Under the pieces are notes generated by a model that was not told the origin of the DNA, made no database searches, and worked only from the letters and a program-made list of their open reading frames with translations. From assembly GCF_013280595.1 (NCBI RefSeq), contig NZ_JAAATY010000043.1, positions 1 to 64,000 of the forward strand: a DNA stretch of 64,000 bases, written 5' to 3'. This DNA comes from Kibdelosporangium persicum. Lineage in GTDB: Bacteria; Actinomycetota; Actinomycetes; Mycobacteriales; Pseudonocardiaceae. Made by a program: the position numbers and the translations under genes. Of this stretch, positions 17,031 through 25,917 are shown one piece after another (position 1 is the first letter of the stretch; each line of letters opens with the position of its first letter).

Positions 17031-17083
17031 TTCGCCCGGTGAAAGACGAGTGCCCCCGGCAGGAATCGAACCTGCGACACACG
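17031..17083. repeat. Left attachment site (tRNA 3'-end remnant)
   Basis: Identical over 53 bp to 29512-29564. Similarity continues with TTTAGGAA after a one-base gap, then stops. From 17052 it corresponds to the T arm and acceptor end of tRNA-Arg. Reading onward on the minus strand gives no acceptable D arm, so it is a remnant rather than a second tRNA. Confidence 0.85.
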
Positions 17084-17323
17084 TTTAGGAATGCGTGTTT
17101 CTGCTACACTGACCGTCTCTACCTGGGCATTCGTGACACGTCAGCTCGCACCACGGTCGCCAGAGCCGCGGTTGGTCCCCAGTTCGCGCCACGACCCGCA
17201 CCACGCCACTGTCCCGAACTTCTACATGGGGGTCGCGTCATGCGAGAGCGTGAGAGGCGTCACAATAGTCAGAGCCCTTCATTTTGATCATGACGATACG
17301 CCTTCGATCGGAGATGCGACCAG

Positions 17324-19114
17324 GTGGCGACAAAGCCCACTTCAGCTATACCCAACGAAGTCCTGCTACTAACGACTCGCCTGAGTCAGCGCAAAGCGAC
17401 CACTTACCCGGAAATATCAAACGAAGACTATTTTCTTATCAGTTCTATCGACACCGTACTGCGGTCGCGGAACTTGTCTAGTCGCCAGATCGAAGACGGC
17501 ATTGTAGAAGGTGCTGACGACGGAGGAATTGATGCAGTATATGTATTTGTCGACGGCCGCCTGGTAGAGGATCCGTCGGATATCGTTGTCAGTGATTCGC
17601 CCCAGATTGAGCTTGAAGTAATTCAAGCGAAATTGGAAAGCGGTTTCAAGGAAGTCGCTATCCAGAAACTCCTCGATCATCTTCCACTTCTATTGCAACT
17701 TGACCCGAAGACCGACCTTGCGAAAGAGTTCAATGCTCGCGTAAGGGAACGATTCGAGTCTTTTCGGGCTGTCTACCTTGCTGCCGCCGATCGGATGCCT
17801 GAGCTAGTTGTTTCCGTTAGGTATGCGACCAAGGCGGCTGATCCGCCAAATGATAAAGTGAAAGCGAAGGTGGGCCGTCTTCGAACTGTCATAGGAAACG
17901 AGTTTCCAAACGCAACAGTCGACGTCGATCTAGTCGGCGCGGCAGCTTTGAACGCCTTGGCGCGTGAGCGGAAATCCTCCACTTTGACGCTGCGTCTTTC
18001 GGAAAGCCCCATGTCGCCAGAGAAGGGTGGTCTCATTTGCCTTGTCAGCCTTTCTGATTACTTCGATTTCATTACTGACGAGGAACGTCGGCTTCGAGAC
18101 GCGATCTTTGAAGAGAATGTGCGAGACTATGAAGGCTACACCGTTGTAAATAGAGGGATATCTGATTCGCTCCGGCAAGGTGACGCCGCTAATGCTGACT
18201 TCTGGTGGCTAAACAATGGTGTGACGGTTATTGGCAAGAGACTGCAGCCGTCTGGCAAGCGACTCGACATCGAGGATCCGCAGATTGTGAATGGACTGCA
18301 GACCTCTCGGACTATCTATCAGTACTTTCACAATCTAACTCGGCAAAGCAAAGCTAGCTCGGCTGCTGCGCAAGAAGGGAAGGTTCGTCAACTTCTGGTC
18401 CGAGTTATCGAGACACAGGACGACACGGTGGCCTCTCAGATTATCAAGGCAACCAACAGTCAGAATCTAGTTTCGGCTGCGAATCTGCGCTCCGCCGAAC
18501 CTTTTCAACGTGATATAGAGGAATATTTTCAGCGGCACAACCTCTATTACGAGCGTAAGAAGAATCACTACAAAAACCTTGGAAAACCTCGGGCTGACAT
18601 AGTCGAAGTTCTCGAACTTGCTCAGGCCGTAGGGTCGATCTTGCTCCAGCAACCTAACACTGCTCGGGGCATGCCTTCATCGCTTGTGCGCGGAAAATTG
18701 TACGAACGCGTGTTTAGCGACAAGACTCCGTTGGATGCCTATTATAATTGTTTGCAAGTAGTGAGAATGGTTGATAGCTATCTATCGCGACTGGGCGTCG
18801 CAAGCGGTCGACATGATAGGTCGAATATTCGATTTCACCTTGCGCGTGCGGCAGCTGCTTTTGCGCTCACCTCGTCAAGGCCTAGGGCGCAAGCTTTGGC
18901 TAAGATCGATCTGAGTGTGTTTGATGACACATTCTTGAAGAAGGTTCAAGACTGGGTAATTACAGCCCGCGAGGCTGCGGCAAAGGCGGTGGGCACAAGC
19001 GACACCAGCGTCCTAGCGAAGAGTGTTGAGTGGGCGAACGAAATTAATCGCAGGCTGAGTCGCTATACAGATAAAGGTCGTTGGCCGAAGCAAATTTCTG
19101 TCAGTTCGAAGTGA
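17324..19114 (+). CDS. AIPR-family phage-resistance protein with nuclease-like N terminus
   Basis: 596 residues. The AIPR (abortive infection phage resistance) signature is clear: WWLNNGVTVIG (about 294-304) and PQIVNGLQT (about 319-327), followed by the family's helical C terminus. Upstream, GGIDAVYVFVDG (67-78) and ELEVIQAK (96-103) have the D...ExK layout of a PD-(D/E)xK nuclease core. GTG start with GGAGA nine bases upstream. Its GC, visibly close to 50 percent, and codon use are unlike the chromosome and the transfer genes, indicating separate acquisition. A phage-defence role is inferred from the family. Confidence 0.88.
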   Translation: MATKPTSAIPNEVLLLTTRLSQRKATTYPEISNEDYFLISSIDTVLRSRNLSSRQIEDGIVEGADDGGIDAVYVFVDGRLVEDPSDIVVSDSPQIELEVIQAKLESGFKEVAIQKLLDHLPLLLQLDPKTDLAKEFNARVRERFESFRAVYLAAADRMPELVVSVRYATKAADPPNDKVKAKVGRLRTVIGNEFPNATVDVDLVGAAALNALARERKSSTLTLRLSESPMSPEKGGLICLVSLSDYFDFITDEERRLRDAIFEENVRDYEGYTVVNRGISDSLRQGDAANADFWWLNNGVTVIGKRLQPSGKRLDIEDPQIVNGLQTSRTIYQYFHNLTRQSKASSAAAQEGKVRQLLVRVIETQDDTVASQIIKATNSQNLVSAANLRSAEPFQRDIEEYFQRHNLYYERKKNHYKNLGKPRADIVEVLELAQAVGSILLQQPNTARGMPSSLVRGKLYERVFSDKTPLDAYYNCLQVVRMVDSYLSRLGVASGRHDRSNIRFHLARAAAAFALTSSRPRAQALAKIDLSVFDDTFLKKVQDWVITAREAAAKAVGTSDTSVLAKSVEWANEINRRLSRYTDKGRWPKQISVSSK

Positions 19115-19175
19115 AGTATACCTTGTGTAATCGGGAGCTAGCTCCTCTAGACGGTTACTAGAAAGAGGAACACGC

Positions 19176-19685
19176 ATGGATGATTCGACGTCCTTGGGGG
19201 TAGAGCGTACGCTCGTCCTACTAAAGCCTGACGCTGTTGCTCGCGGGCTCGTGGGACGAATCACTACGCGGTTTGAGGACGCTGCGTTGAAGATCGTTGG
19301 TGTGAAGATGGCGCACCTTGACGCCGACTTCACTCGAAAGCACTACTTCGATCTTGAGGAACGTCTCGGAGCGGAGGTCTACAACACGACGGCGAAGTTC
19401 ATGCAGAGTGGGCCGGTGATCGCCCTGGTTCTGCAAGGTGTGGACGCTGTAGCGAAGGTTCGTCAGGTCATAGGAGTTACGTATCCGAACCTTGCGACTC
19501 CGGGAACCGTGAGAGGTGACTTTGCGCATCAGACCAAAGCATCGTCGGAAGCCAGCGGCAAAGCGGTCATGAACCTCGTACACGCGTCCGGTAACTCGGA
19601 CGAGGCAAATTACGAGGTTGATTTGTGGTTCGGTGAAGGTGAGCTCTTCGAGTATGAGACACTCGTGGAGAAGTTCGCTTACTGA
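19176..19685 (+). CDS. Nucleoside diphosphate kinase-like protein
   Basis: 169-residue NDK-fold protein. Features are TLVLLKPDAVARGLVGRI at the N terminus, SGPVIALVLQG, and the active-site region NLVHASGNSDEA with the phospho-accepting His. It is about 30 residues longer than typical bacterial NDK, with extra sequence around GDFAHQTKASSEASGKAVM and at the C terminus. GC is intermediate. It lies 61 bp after the AIPR gene and 28 bp before a small gene on the same strand, so it belongs to the cargo module and is probably not the housekeeping ndk. Confidence 0.82.
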   Translation: MDDSTSLGVERTLVLLKPDAVARGLVGRITTRFEDAALKIVGVKMAHLDADFTRKHYFDLEERLGAEVYNTTAKFMQSGPVIALVLQGVDAVAKVRQVIGVTYPNLATPGTVRGDFAHQTKASSEASGKAVMNLVHASGNSDEANYEVDLWFGEGELFEYETLVEKFAY

Positions 19686-19713
19686 CCTCAAACACGATAT
19701 GTGAGTCGATTGC

Positions 19714-20037
19714 ATGAGCAGCCGACCTGTGTCACTCGAAGAGCTAGAAGCAACATTCGAGCGTGAGTTACTCACGGACAAGCGAGCGGCTGCGGAGACT
19801 GCCTATGCATTGGCGTGTCGACATAGGACGGAGTACGACGGCAGTGGTCAGCATCCGTTCAAGGTCGCCAAGGAATGGGCGGTTCGTGCGATCAAGATTC
19901 TCGACGAACTACCGGCGGAGCACATAGACCAGGTGACCAGTACACGCATGTCGGTCGGTGGAGTCGATTTACCGGAGCTGCTGCACTCCGGTGTAGTACG
20001 TGAGCGACTGGCCGATCTGTTGCAGTCGGACTGGTAG
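19714..20037 (+). CDS. Hypothetical protein, 107 aa, cargo module
   Basis: Small soluble, mostly helical acidic protein with no recognised domain (SLEELEATFERELLTDKRAAAETAYALACRH; FKVAKEWAVRAIKILDELP). ATG start; no strong Shine-Dalgarno. It is the last gene before a terminator shared with the convergent NUDIX operon, so it completes the AIPR-NDK unit. The function cannot be stated. Confidence 0.65.
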   Translation: MSSRPVSLEELEATFERELLTDKRAAAETAYALACRHRTEYDGSGQHPFKVAKEWAVRAIKILDELPAEHIDQVTSTRMSVGGVDLPELLHSGVVRERLADLLQSDW

Positions 20038-20046
20038 ACGCGGAAC

Positions 20047-20072
20047 AGCCCCGGCGGGTTCAGGCCGGGGCT
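20047..20072. terminator. Bidirectional terminator
   Basis: AGCCCCGGC (20047-20055) pairs perfectly with GCCGGGGCT (20064-20072) and is followed by TTTG. It lies between the 107-residue gene and the convergent NUDIX gene and can serve both. Confidence 0.75.
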
Positions 20073-20083
20073 TTGCGCTTCCC

Positions 20084-20500
20084 TTAAGCCGTAAGGACTT
20101 CATCGAGATATTGCTGGACGGGCTCGTAGAACGGGTACGGGACATACTCGGTCAGTTGGTCGCGCTTGACCCAAGCGAGTTCGACGAGCTCTTCGTCGTC
20201 CTTCACGTGCGCATCGCCTGAGACGACGCTGCACGCGACGTAGACCATCGTGCGACCGGTCGCCGGATGGACACGTTCGCCAAGGACCTTGTCGGCAGAG
20301 ACAGTCAGGCCGGTTTCCTCGAAGGCTTCGCGTACAGCGGCTTCGCTGCCTGATTCGCCGGATTCGACTTCACCCGCTGGGAACTGCCAGGAGAGACTGC
20401 CTTCCTTGACCCGCCGCCGGACGAGCAGCAATGTTCCACTCTTGACGATAACCGCCGCTGCGATCGCGGGACGCGGACTGTCAGGAGTCGCTTCACTCAC
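20084..20500 (-). CDS. NUDIX hydrolase
   Basis: 138-residue pyrophosphohydrolase. The NUDIX box begins at GEVESGESGSEAAVREAFEE and continues TGL, with all metal-binding Glu positions kept. Substrates of the family are nucleoside diphosphates linked to another group; the actual one is unknown. ATG at 20500 overlaps the stop of the upstream HTH-NUDIX gene by 8 nt, so the two are coupled. Part of the element's accessory set. Confidence 0.87.
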   Translation of the reverse strand: MSEATPDSPRPAIAAAVIVKSGTLLLVRRRVKEGSLSWQFPAGEVESGESGSEAAVREAFEETGLTVSADKVLGERVHPATGRTMVYVACSVVSGDAHVKDDEELVELAWVKRDQLTEYVPYPFYEPVQQYLDEVLTA

Positions 20501-21155
20501 TGGGGACCTCCAAGGCTTCTAGAACCGGCGGAAAGATTCGATCGGCTGGAATGAAGCGGATCAGATTCTCTTTGTCGATCCACGTGACGCTAACATTCTC
20601 AACCACGTCCTTGTTCTCTGCCTCTCCCGACAGATACTCGCAGAGCACGTACTCACATAGGACGTTCGTGACGGGGTGCACCCGGTTCCCCAGGTGACGG
20701 ACGACTGCGCAGTGGACACCGGTCTCCGCAAGGGTTTCGCGAACTGCCACAGTGTCCGGACGGACGCCTGGCTTGATCATCCCGGCCGGGAACTGCCACG
20801 AGATGCCGCCGCCATCGTCGCCACGTCGGCAGACGATGAGGACTTCAGTGTCTTTGACCACGACGGCTATGGCGATGCGTAGCGCTTGTGGCTCACCGGC
20901 CACAGTGGACGAGTGGCCATCGTAGTCACCGAGAAGTCGCGCGAACCGGGCCTGCGCGGCCTCCGATGCGCGATCAAGTGCGGTGTCCAGGAGCTGCTGC
21001 ATGTCGGACCTGGGGATCAGGTCTGGCTTCTGGTGCCACGTGGCCACGGTTCGAGGAGCGACACCCAGATGAGCAGCGAAAGCGTCGTTCGATAGCCGCA
21101 ATGCTGCCTGGAGGACGCACGCGGTCCGGCCATTCCATTCGTCTACCGAGGCCAC
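20493..21155 (-). CDS. XRE-type HTH plus NUDIX domain protein
   Basis: About 220 residues. The N-terminal third is a helix-turn-helix region (LQAALRLSNDAFAAHLGVAPRTVATWHQKPDLIP). The C-terminal NUDIX domain has GMIKPGVRPDTVAVRETLAE then TGV, a complete box. The GTG at 21155 has AGGGGG eight bases upstream; earlier in-frame starts lack a ribosome-binding site. It may be a ligand-controlled regulator using the NUDIX domain as sensor or an enzyme recruited to DNA; the sequence does not decide. Paralogue of the gene at 27143-27853. Confidence 0.82.
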   Translation of the reverse strand: MASVDEWNGRTACVLQAALRLSNDAFAAHLGVAPRTVATWHQKPDLIPRSDMQQLLDTALDRASEAAQARFARLLGDYDGHSSTVAGEPQALRIAIAVVVKDTEVLIVCRRGDDGGGISWQFPAGMIKPGVRPDTVAVRETLAETGVHCAVVRHLGNRVHPVTNVLCEYVLCEYLSGEAENKDVVENVSVTWIDKENLIRFIPADRIFPPVLEALEVPSE

Positions 21156-21301
21156 CGATGGCACCCCCTGAATCGGGGAAGTGCATCGGAACTGCACTGC
21201 TGATGCACTGGTTGTGCACTGTTGATGCATGGTTTGCGTAGCGGGATCGAAGTTGACTGTTCGACATGAAACGCAGTCATTCCGCCCCCTCCGCGGACGA
21301 A

Positions 21302-21688
21302 CTATTTCCGATTTTGTCGGACGTAGTCGACCACTGTCGCCAGATCGGTTTGTATTTCAGTGAGCCGATCAGTGACCTCGCTCAACCGCTCTTCGAGCGC
21401 GTCCATGCGGGACCACATGGTGTCTCCGTCGTCGCTGACAGGTTCGCTGAGTTCGGGCGGCCGCCGACCGGCCACAACGGCCGCCAGGTGCTGGGGATGC
21501 CAGCCAAGGGCCAGGGACAGCGCTTCAAGCGTCCGAGCGCTACGACGCCGTTCAACGACGTGGTGCTGGAGTTCGCGGACGATGGCTTGCGATACATGCG
21601 ACCGTTTGGCCAGCTCGCGCTGCTGCCATCCGAGTTCGCTCACGCGATCGTTGATGGCCTTCGCGACTGCCGCCCAATCTTCGGACAC
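21302..21688 (-). CDS. XRE-family repressor of the element
   Basis: 128-residue protein. The helix-turn-helix reads LGWQQRELAKRSHVSQAIVRELQHHVVERRRSARTLEALSLALGW (about residues 18-62). A C-terminal coiled coil follows (MDALEERLSEVTDRLTEIQTDLATVVDYV), likely for oligomerisation. GTG at 21688 has GGAGG five bases upstream. It is divergent from the Xis-like gene, the position expected for the regulator that keeps the element integrated. Confidence 0.75.
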   Translation of the reverse strand: MSEDWAAVAKAINDRVSELGWQQRELAKRSHVSQAIVRELQHHVVERRRSARTLEALSLALGWHPQHLAAVVAGRRPPELSEPVSDDGDTMWSRMDALEERLSEVTDRLTEIQTDLATVVDYVRQNRK

Positions 21689-21796
21689 ATATTCCTCCGC
21701 GCTCCGCCTGCCAACCGAGATTAGCGCGTCTATGTGATTTGAGTGTTCGTTGCCCCCGCTTGTGGCGGCGCGGCCGGGCCATTGCGTGCCAATCGA

Positions 21797-21813
21797 TGTT
21801 GAAATTAACAACA
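21797..21813. promoter_or_regulatory. Operator candidate between repressor and Xis-like gene
   Basis: TGTTGAAATTAACAACA is an AT-rich inverted repeat (TGTTG...CAACA) 44 bp before the Xis-like start, in a 168-bp divergent control region. It is the most symmetrical site there and a likely target of the XRE protein. Confidence 0.45.
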
Positions 21814-21856
21814 CGTTGGCGAAATCAATCAAACTTCTCCCGATGGGAATTCTTCA

Positions 21857-22135
21857 ATGAGTACAGCTATGCCCAACGCCGGTCCTCCGGCGTTCTACAC
21901 GGTCCGTGAAGCGGCGCGGATGCTCCGCGTCGGCGCGGCCACGCTCTACCGCGCGATCAGGGAGGACGCGTTTCCTGCCGTTCGCCTGCGGACCCGGTAC
22001 GTCATCCCGGCGGTGGCCATTGAGCGGCTGCTCGCGGAGGCGGCGGAGTCGGGCGGTTGCGTCGATGTGGCGCAGATGGCGGCCGAACGTCGCGCGGCGC
22101 GGGAGTTCGAGCAGCGAAACGGGGGCGCGCAGTAA
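21857..22135 (+). CDS. Excisionase-like helix-turn-helix protein
   Basis: 92-residue protein with a MerR/Xis-type winged helix (FYTVREAARMLRVGAATLYRAIREDAFPAVRLRTRYVIPAVAIERLL). Such proteins bend att DNA and steer the integrase toward excision; here it heads the transfer operon rather than lying beside int. ATG start. Its TAA overlaps the next start by one base (TAATG), opening a chain of coupled genes through traB. Confidence 0.8.
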   Translation: MSTAMPNAGPPAFYTVREAARMLRVGAATLYRAIREDAFPAVRLRTRYVIPAVAIERLLAEAAESGGCVDVAQMAAERRAAREFEQRNGGAQ

Positions 22136-22503
22136 TGACCCCAGATGATCGCAAGCGGTTGGCGGAGATTGCCGCTCGCCTGGATCGGCTGCGGAATGTC
22201 CCGACGGACGCGCTTGCCGACATTGTCCGGTCGCATGGCTTGTGCATGTGGGCCTGGGCCGACGATGACCCGGCGGACGTGTTGACCGGTTTCGACACTC
22301 CAGACCGTGAGTTGGCGGCGCGGTACTGCGCGGGGTGCCCGGTTCAGGACGAGTGCCTGGAGTGGGAGCTGCGCCTGCACGGATGGGACACGGTGGGGAT
22401 TTGGGGTGCGTTGCCGGAAGACGACCGGCGGGCGCTCTACCCGCTGTGGCGGGCACGTGGTGACCGTCCCGGCGAACACCCTGATGGGAGTGAGTCGACA
22501 TGA
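22135..22503 (+). CDS. WhiB-like iron-sulfur regulator
   Basis: 122 residues. Four cysteines in the Wbl arrangement (one in HGLCMWAW, then CAGCPVQDEC) would hold an iron-sulfur cluster. The signature turn GIWGALPEDDRRAL follows in place of the usual G[VI]WGG. Wbl proteins are actinobacterial sigma-factor partners or redox-sensing regulators. It is embedded between the Xis-like gene and the Spd-like genes with start/stop overlaps on both sides, so it is an integral part of the transfer operon. Confidence 0.85.
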   Translation: MTPDDRKRLAEIAARLDRLRNVPTDALADIVRSHGLCMWAWADDDPADVLTGFDTPDRELAARYCAGCPVQDECLEWELRLHGWDTVGIWGALPEDDRRALYPLWRARGDRPGEHPDGSEST

Positions 22504-22832
22504 CGATCAGCCTTACGCCGCACCAGGTTCTCGCTGGTGTCGGGATCTTGCTCGCGTTGTTCCTGGTTTGGCGAGTTGGTGCGAAGAGGGCGCGGGCGGC
22601 TGTTGAGGCGGCGCGGGCCGGTGCGCGGCTGGTGTCGTTGGCTGGTCGGGTGGCGTTCACTGCCGCGTTGTTGGTGGGTGTGCAGTGGCTGGTGATCACG
22701 CATCCGGGCAACCTGACGTTGCTTCTGGTGGTGCTCGCGGTGCCGGATCTGCTCGCCGGGTACGTCCTGACCAAGGCGCTGACCGTGTCCACCATGGATG
22801 GACACCGGCGAAGCGGCGGTGAGCGACGATGA
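22500..22832 (+). CDS. Small membrane protein of the transfer operon
   Basis: 110 residues with hydrophobic segments near the N terminus (HQVLAGVGILLALFLVW) and in the middle (FTAALLVGVQWLVI, LTLLLVVLAVPDLLAGYVL). Overlaps both neighbours by ATGA. No domain is recognised; position suggests a Spd-type spread protein acting with TraB between hyphal compartments. Confidence 0.68.
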   Translation: MTISLTPHQVLAGVGILLALFLVWRVGAKRARAAVEAARAGARLVSLAGRVAFTAALLVGVQWLVITHPGNLTLLLVVLAVPDLLAGYVLTKALTVSTMDGHRRSGGERR

Positions 22833-23698
22833 GCACGAAACATGTTGCGCAGCAACAGGGATCGGAAAGGCTGGTCGCCTTCGGGCGGCCAGCCGGCCGA
22901 TCTGGCAACCGTGCCGAAAGACTGGCGCGGGACGCGGCCGAAGCGGCGGAGTTGCGCGCGTACCAGACGCATCCGGATGTGGTCGCGTTGCGTGTGGAGC
23001 AGGTCCGGGCGCAAGTGGACCGGTTGTGCTGGGCGGGGATCATGCTCGGTCTGGCGTTCACGATGACCAATGTTCAGCAGTTCGCCGCCGCTGGAGCGGC
23101 CGCTTGGTCCTTGCCGTGGCTGGCCGCGTGGGTGCTCGATCCGACAGTGTCTCTGGTGTTGCTGGCGATTCTGCGGGCGGAGCAGGTCACCGCGCGGTAC
23201 CAGGTCAGTACGGGAGTGTGGGTGCGGCGCGCGAAGTGGTTCACGCTTGCCGCCACGTACGTGATGAATACGTGGTCGTCTTATGTGGCCGGGTCGCTGT
23301 CGGGGATCGTGTTGCATTCGGTGCCGCCGCTGGTGGTGTTCGTCGCGGCGGAGGCGATCACCGATCTGCGGGACAAGCTCACCGAGGCGGTCACGGCGGC
23401 GTTCACCAACGCAGCGGTCGTGAACACGCCACCCGAACCGCAGCCTGTTCACGAGCCTAGTGCCGACAAGCCGCCTGCGACCCGTCAACCGGCCGCACGT
23501 CGGCGCAAGTTGTTCGATGACTACTTGACGGAAGCTCGCGCCGCGTGGCAGCCCGGCGTGGTGGTCACCCCGGCATGGGTTCGTCAGGTCACCACGTGCT
23601 CGCGTGGTCTGTCGTCGCGGTTGGCGGCTGCGCTGGTGTCCGAACTGGAGTCGCCTGCTGACTCTGGTGAGACACCGGAAAGCGAGGCACCGCAATGA
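22829..23698 (+). CDS. Spd/DUF2637-like membrane protein
   Basis: 289 residues. A charged N-terminal helix precedes a cluster of three or four membrane segments (LCWAGIMLGLAFTMTNV, SLPWLAAWVLDPTVSLVLLAIL, LVVFVAAEAI). A Pro-rich linker leads to a small C-terminal domain (RKLFDDYLTEARAAWQPGVVVTPAW) that looks like a DNA-binding helix bundle. The membrane part resembles DUF2637/spread proteins that usually precede the FtsK-like translocase in AICEs. Coupled to traB by ATGA. Confidence 0.7.
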   Translation: MSTKHVAQQQGSERLVAFGRPAGRSGNRAERLARDAAEAAELRAYQTHPDVVALRVEQVRAQVDRLCWAGIMLGLAFTMTNVQQFAAAGAAAWSLPWLAAWVLDPTVSLVLLAILRAEQVTARYQVSTGVWVRRAKWFTLAATYVMNTWSSYVAGSLSGIVLHSVPPLVVFVAAEAITDLRDKLTEAVTAAFTNAAVVNTPPEPQPVHEPSADKPPATRQPAARRRKLFDDYLTEARAAWQPGVVVTPAWVRQVTTCSRGLSSRLAAALVSELESPADSGETPESEAPQ

Positions 23699-25917
23699 CA
23701 CTCGACCATGAGTCACGTGATCTCGTGCACACCGACGTTCACGACGTGGTGCATGTCGGTCCGGTGTACGACGCGGAACTGGTGGACGGTGGCGCTCCAA
23801 CGGGTGTTCTCCGGCCGCCGTTGCGGCACCGGCTGGCGTCGTGGTGGCAGCGTTCACCGCGCGTGCCACGCGCGTTCAAGTCCCGCGCGCAGGCCGTTCA
23901 GGCACTCAAGCACGCCGTGGTGGCCGTGCTGCGGTCCCCGTTCCGGTTCTTGAGCGCGGTGGCGCGTGGCGTGGTGGTCGTGGTCCGGGCGTGGCGTCGG
24001 TGGGTCACCGTGCGGGACTACCGCACGGCGGCCGAAGAGGCGGCCAAGCTGGCGGACAAGTTCACGGACATCCGTGCGTTGACGCTGTTCCGCTGGAAGG
24101 TCACCACCGCCGTCACGGTCGCTGCGGTCGTCGTAATGCTGGTGGCTGACGTGCTTTACGGAGCGCGAGCGCTGTGGATCACCGGTCTGGCCGGTGCGGT
24201 CACGTTGGCGATCGCGGGACGGCGTAAGGACGGCAGTCCGGGACGTAAAGCCGCGTTGGCCGGGCCGCGCACGCTGACGTGGACGATGGACCCTCAAGTC
24301 CTCGTGGACGCATTCCGGGACGCGAAGCTGATCGGCAAGGACGAAACCCTGCGGCTGGTCGAGCGCGCCACCCGCTCCGGTGACGGGTGGGCGATGACCG
24401 TGGATCTCCCGGCCACCCGCAAAGCCGCCGACGTGATCAAACACCGCGAAGCACTCGCGTCCGCGCTCGCCGTGGACGAAGTGCAGCTCATCGTGGAACG
24501 CGTGCGCGGCGCGGGTGGTCATGCCGGGCGGGTGGCGATGTGGGTAGCCGACTCCGACCCGTACGCCAAGGACTCGCCGCCGACACCACTGCTGCGGGTC
24601 GAGTCGTGGGACGCGTGGCGGCCGGTGCCGTTCGGCCTTGATCCCCGCGACCGGCGGATTGATCTGCCGCTGGTGTGGACCTCGCTGCTGATCGGTGCGC
24701 TACCGAGGCATGGCAAGACTATGGCGGAACGGTTGGCCGCCGCCGGATTGATCCTCGACCCGCACGCGCGGTTGTATGTGGCGGATTTCAAGGGCGGCAA
24801 GGACTGGAAGGCGTGCGAGCAGTGCGCGCACCGGTTCTTCTCCGGCGACGACACCGACCACGTCCTGATGTTCAAGGCGTGGCTGGAATCGCTCGTAGTC
24901 GACGTGCAAGGCCGGTACGCGCGGATGCAACAGTTGGACGACCAGATCTGCCCGGAATCGAAGATCACCCCAGCGATCAGCCGCGACTCTAGTGTGGACA
25001 TGCCGGTCACCGCGGTCATCATCGACGAAGCCCATATCCCGTTGGAAGACACGACAACCGTAGAAGTCGATGGAAAGAAGGTGAAACTGGGCGACTACAT
25101 CGGAGACCTGTTGACATGGTTGGTGCGCAAGGGCCCGGCGGCGGGCATCGTGGTCATCGCAGCCACCCAGCGGCCGGACTCGAACACCATCCCGTCACGG
25201 CTGCGGGCGGTTCTGGGCTCGCGGTTCGCGCTGCGGGTGATGGACTGGCGGGACTCCAACATCATCCTCGGCGAGCAGATGAACACCCGAGGTTATGACG
25301 CCTCCACTCTGCTCGCTTCCCACAAGGGTGTCGGGATTCTCCGGCCGGACGGCGAAACCAGCCAAGGCGACGTGTTGGCGATGACGCTGCGCACCTACTA
25401 CATGTCCAACCACGACTGGCAGACCATCTGCCAACGCGGCCGGGCACTACGCGAAGCCGCCGGAACATTGACCGGGCACGCCGCCGGACACGACACCGCA
25501 CTGGAGCTGGACCACGCTGCTGTGGTCAAGGCCATCGGCAGCAGCACAGGCGACGAAGCCGACATGATGGTGGGCTTGGCTGAGCCGCTCGCGTCCGTTG
25601 TGGCGTATCTCGGCGACGACATCGACAGCCGGGCGTTTGTGCCCACGGCCGAGCTGATCGACGCGTTAGGAGTGGAGCCGACCGCATTCGGTCGGCAGAT
25701 GGCCGAGCTGGGATGCGGCTCGCGACGCGAGCGCATCCCGGCCGATGACGGGACGGTCCGCCAAGTGCGCGGGTACTTCACGGCCGACATCCGCGCCGCC
25801 GCCCGCAACGATGGCGCGACCGACGGTGCCGAGCGAACCCGTCACAGGGCACGGGACAACCCGTCACAGCGGACCGAACCTGTCCCATCCGCCGTGACGG
25901 GTAGAAAGCCCCGTTGA
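23695..25917 (+). CDS. FtsK/SpoIIIE-like conjugative DNA translocase (TraB type)
   Basis: 740 residues. Two membrane segments around residues 134-174 anchor a cytoplasmic motor. Walker A is GALPRHGKT (334-342), Walker B VIIDEAH (about 441-447), and VVIAATQRPDSNTIP is the conserved region after it. The last about 100 residues (VVAYLGDDIDSRAFVPTAELIDAL to MAELGC) look like the winged-helix domain with which TraB reads 8-bp clt repeats. In Streptomyces this single protein moves double-stranded DNA between mycelia. Seven copies of a 9-bp repeat begin within its 3' end. Confidence 0.9.
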   Translation: MTLDHESRDLVHTDVHDVVHVGPVYDAELVDGGAPTGVLRPPLRHRLASWWQRSPRVPRAFKSRAQAVQALKHAVVAVLRSPFRFLSAVARGVVVVVRAWRRWVTVRDYRTAAEEAAKLADKFTDIRALTLFRWKVTTAVTVAAVVVMLVADVLYGARALWITGLAGAVTLAIAGRRKDGSPGRKAALAGPRTLTWTMDPQVLVDAFRDAKLIGKDETLRLVERATRSGDGWAMTVDLPATRKAADVIKHREALASALAVDEVQLIVERVRGAGGHAGRVAMWVADSDPYAKDSPPTPLLRVESWDAWRPVPFGLDPRDRRIDLPLVWTSLLIGALPRHGKTMAERLAAAGLILDPHARLYVADFKGGKDWKACEQCAHRFFSGDDTDHVLMFKAWLESLVVDVQGRYARMQQLDDQICPESKITPAISRDSSVDMPVTAVIIDEAHIPLEDTTTVEVDGKKVKLGDYIGDLLTWLVRKGPAAGIVVIAATQRPDSNTIPSRLRAVLGSRFALRVMDWRDSNIILGEQMNTRGYDASTLLASHKGVGILRPDGETSQGDVLAMTLRTYYMSNHDWQTICQRGRALREAAGTLTGHAAGHDTALELDHAAVVKAIGSSTGDEADMMVGLAEPLASVVAYLGDDIDSRAFVPTAELIDALGVEPTAFGRQMAELGCGSRRERIPADDGTVRQVRGYFTADIRAAARNDGATDGAERTRHRARDNPSQRTEPVPSAVTGRKPR

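Noticed and set aside
17052-17125. Second tRNA gene at the left att site
   Set aside because: The T arm and 3' end are intact because they are the att repeat, but the acceptor 5' side does not pair and no D arm can be formed.
19176-19685. Housekeeping ndk
   Set aside because: It lies inside the mobile element, is longer than the usual enzyme and has non-chromosomal base composition, so the housekeeping copy is expected elsewhere.
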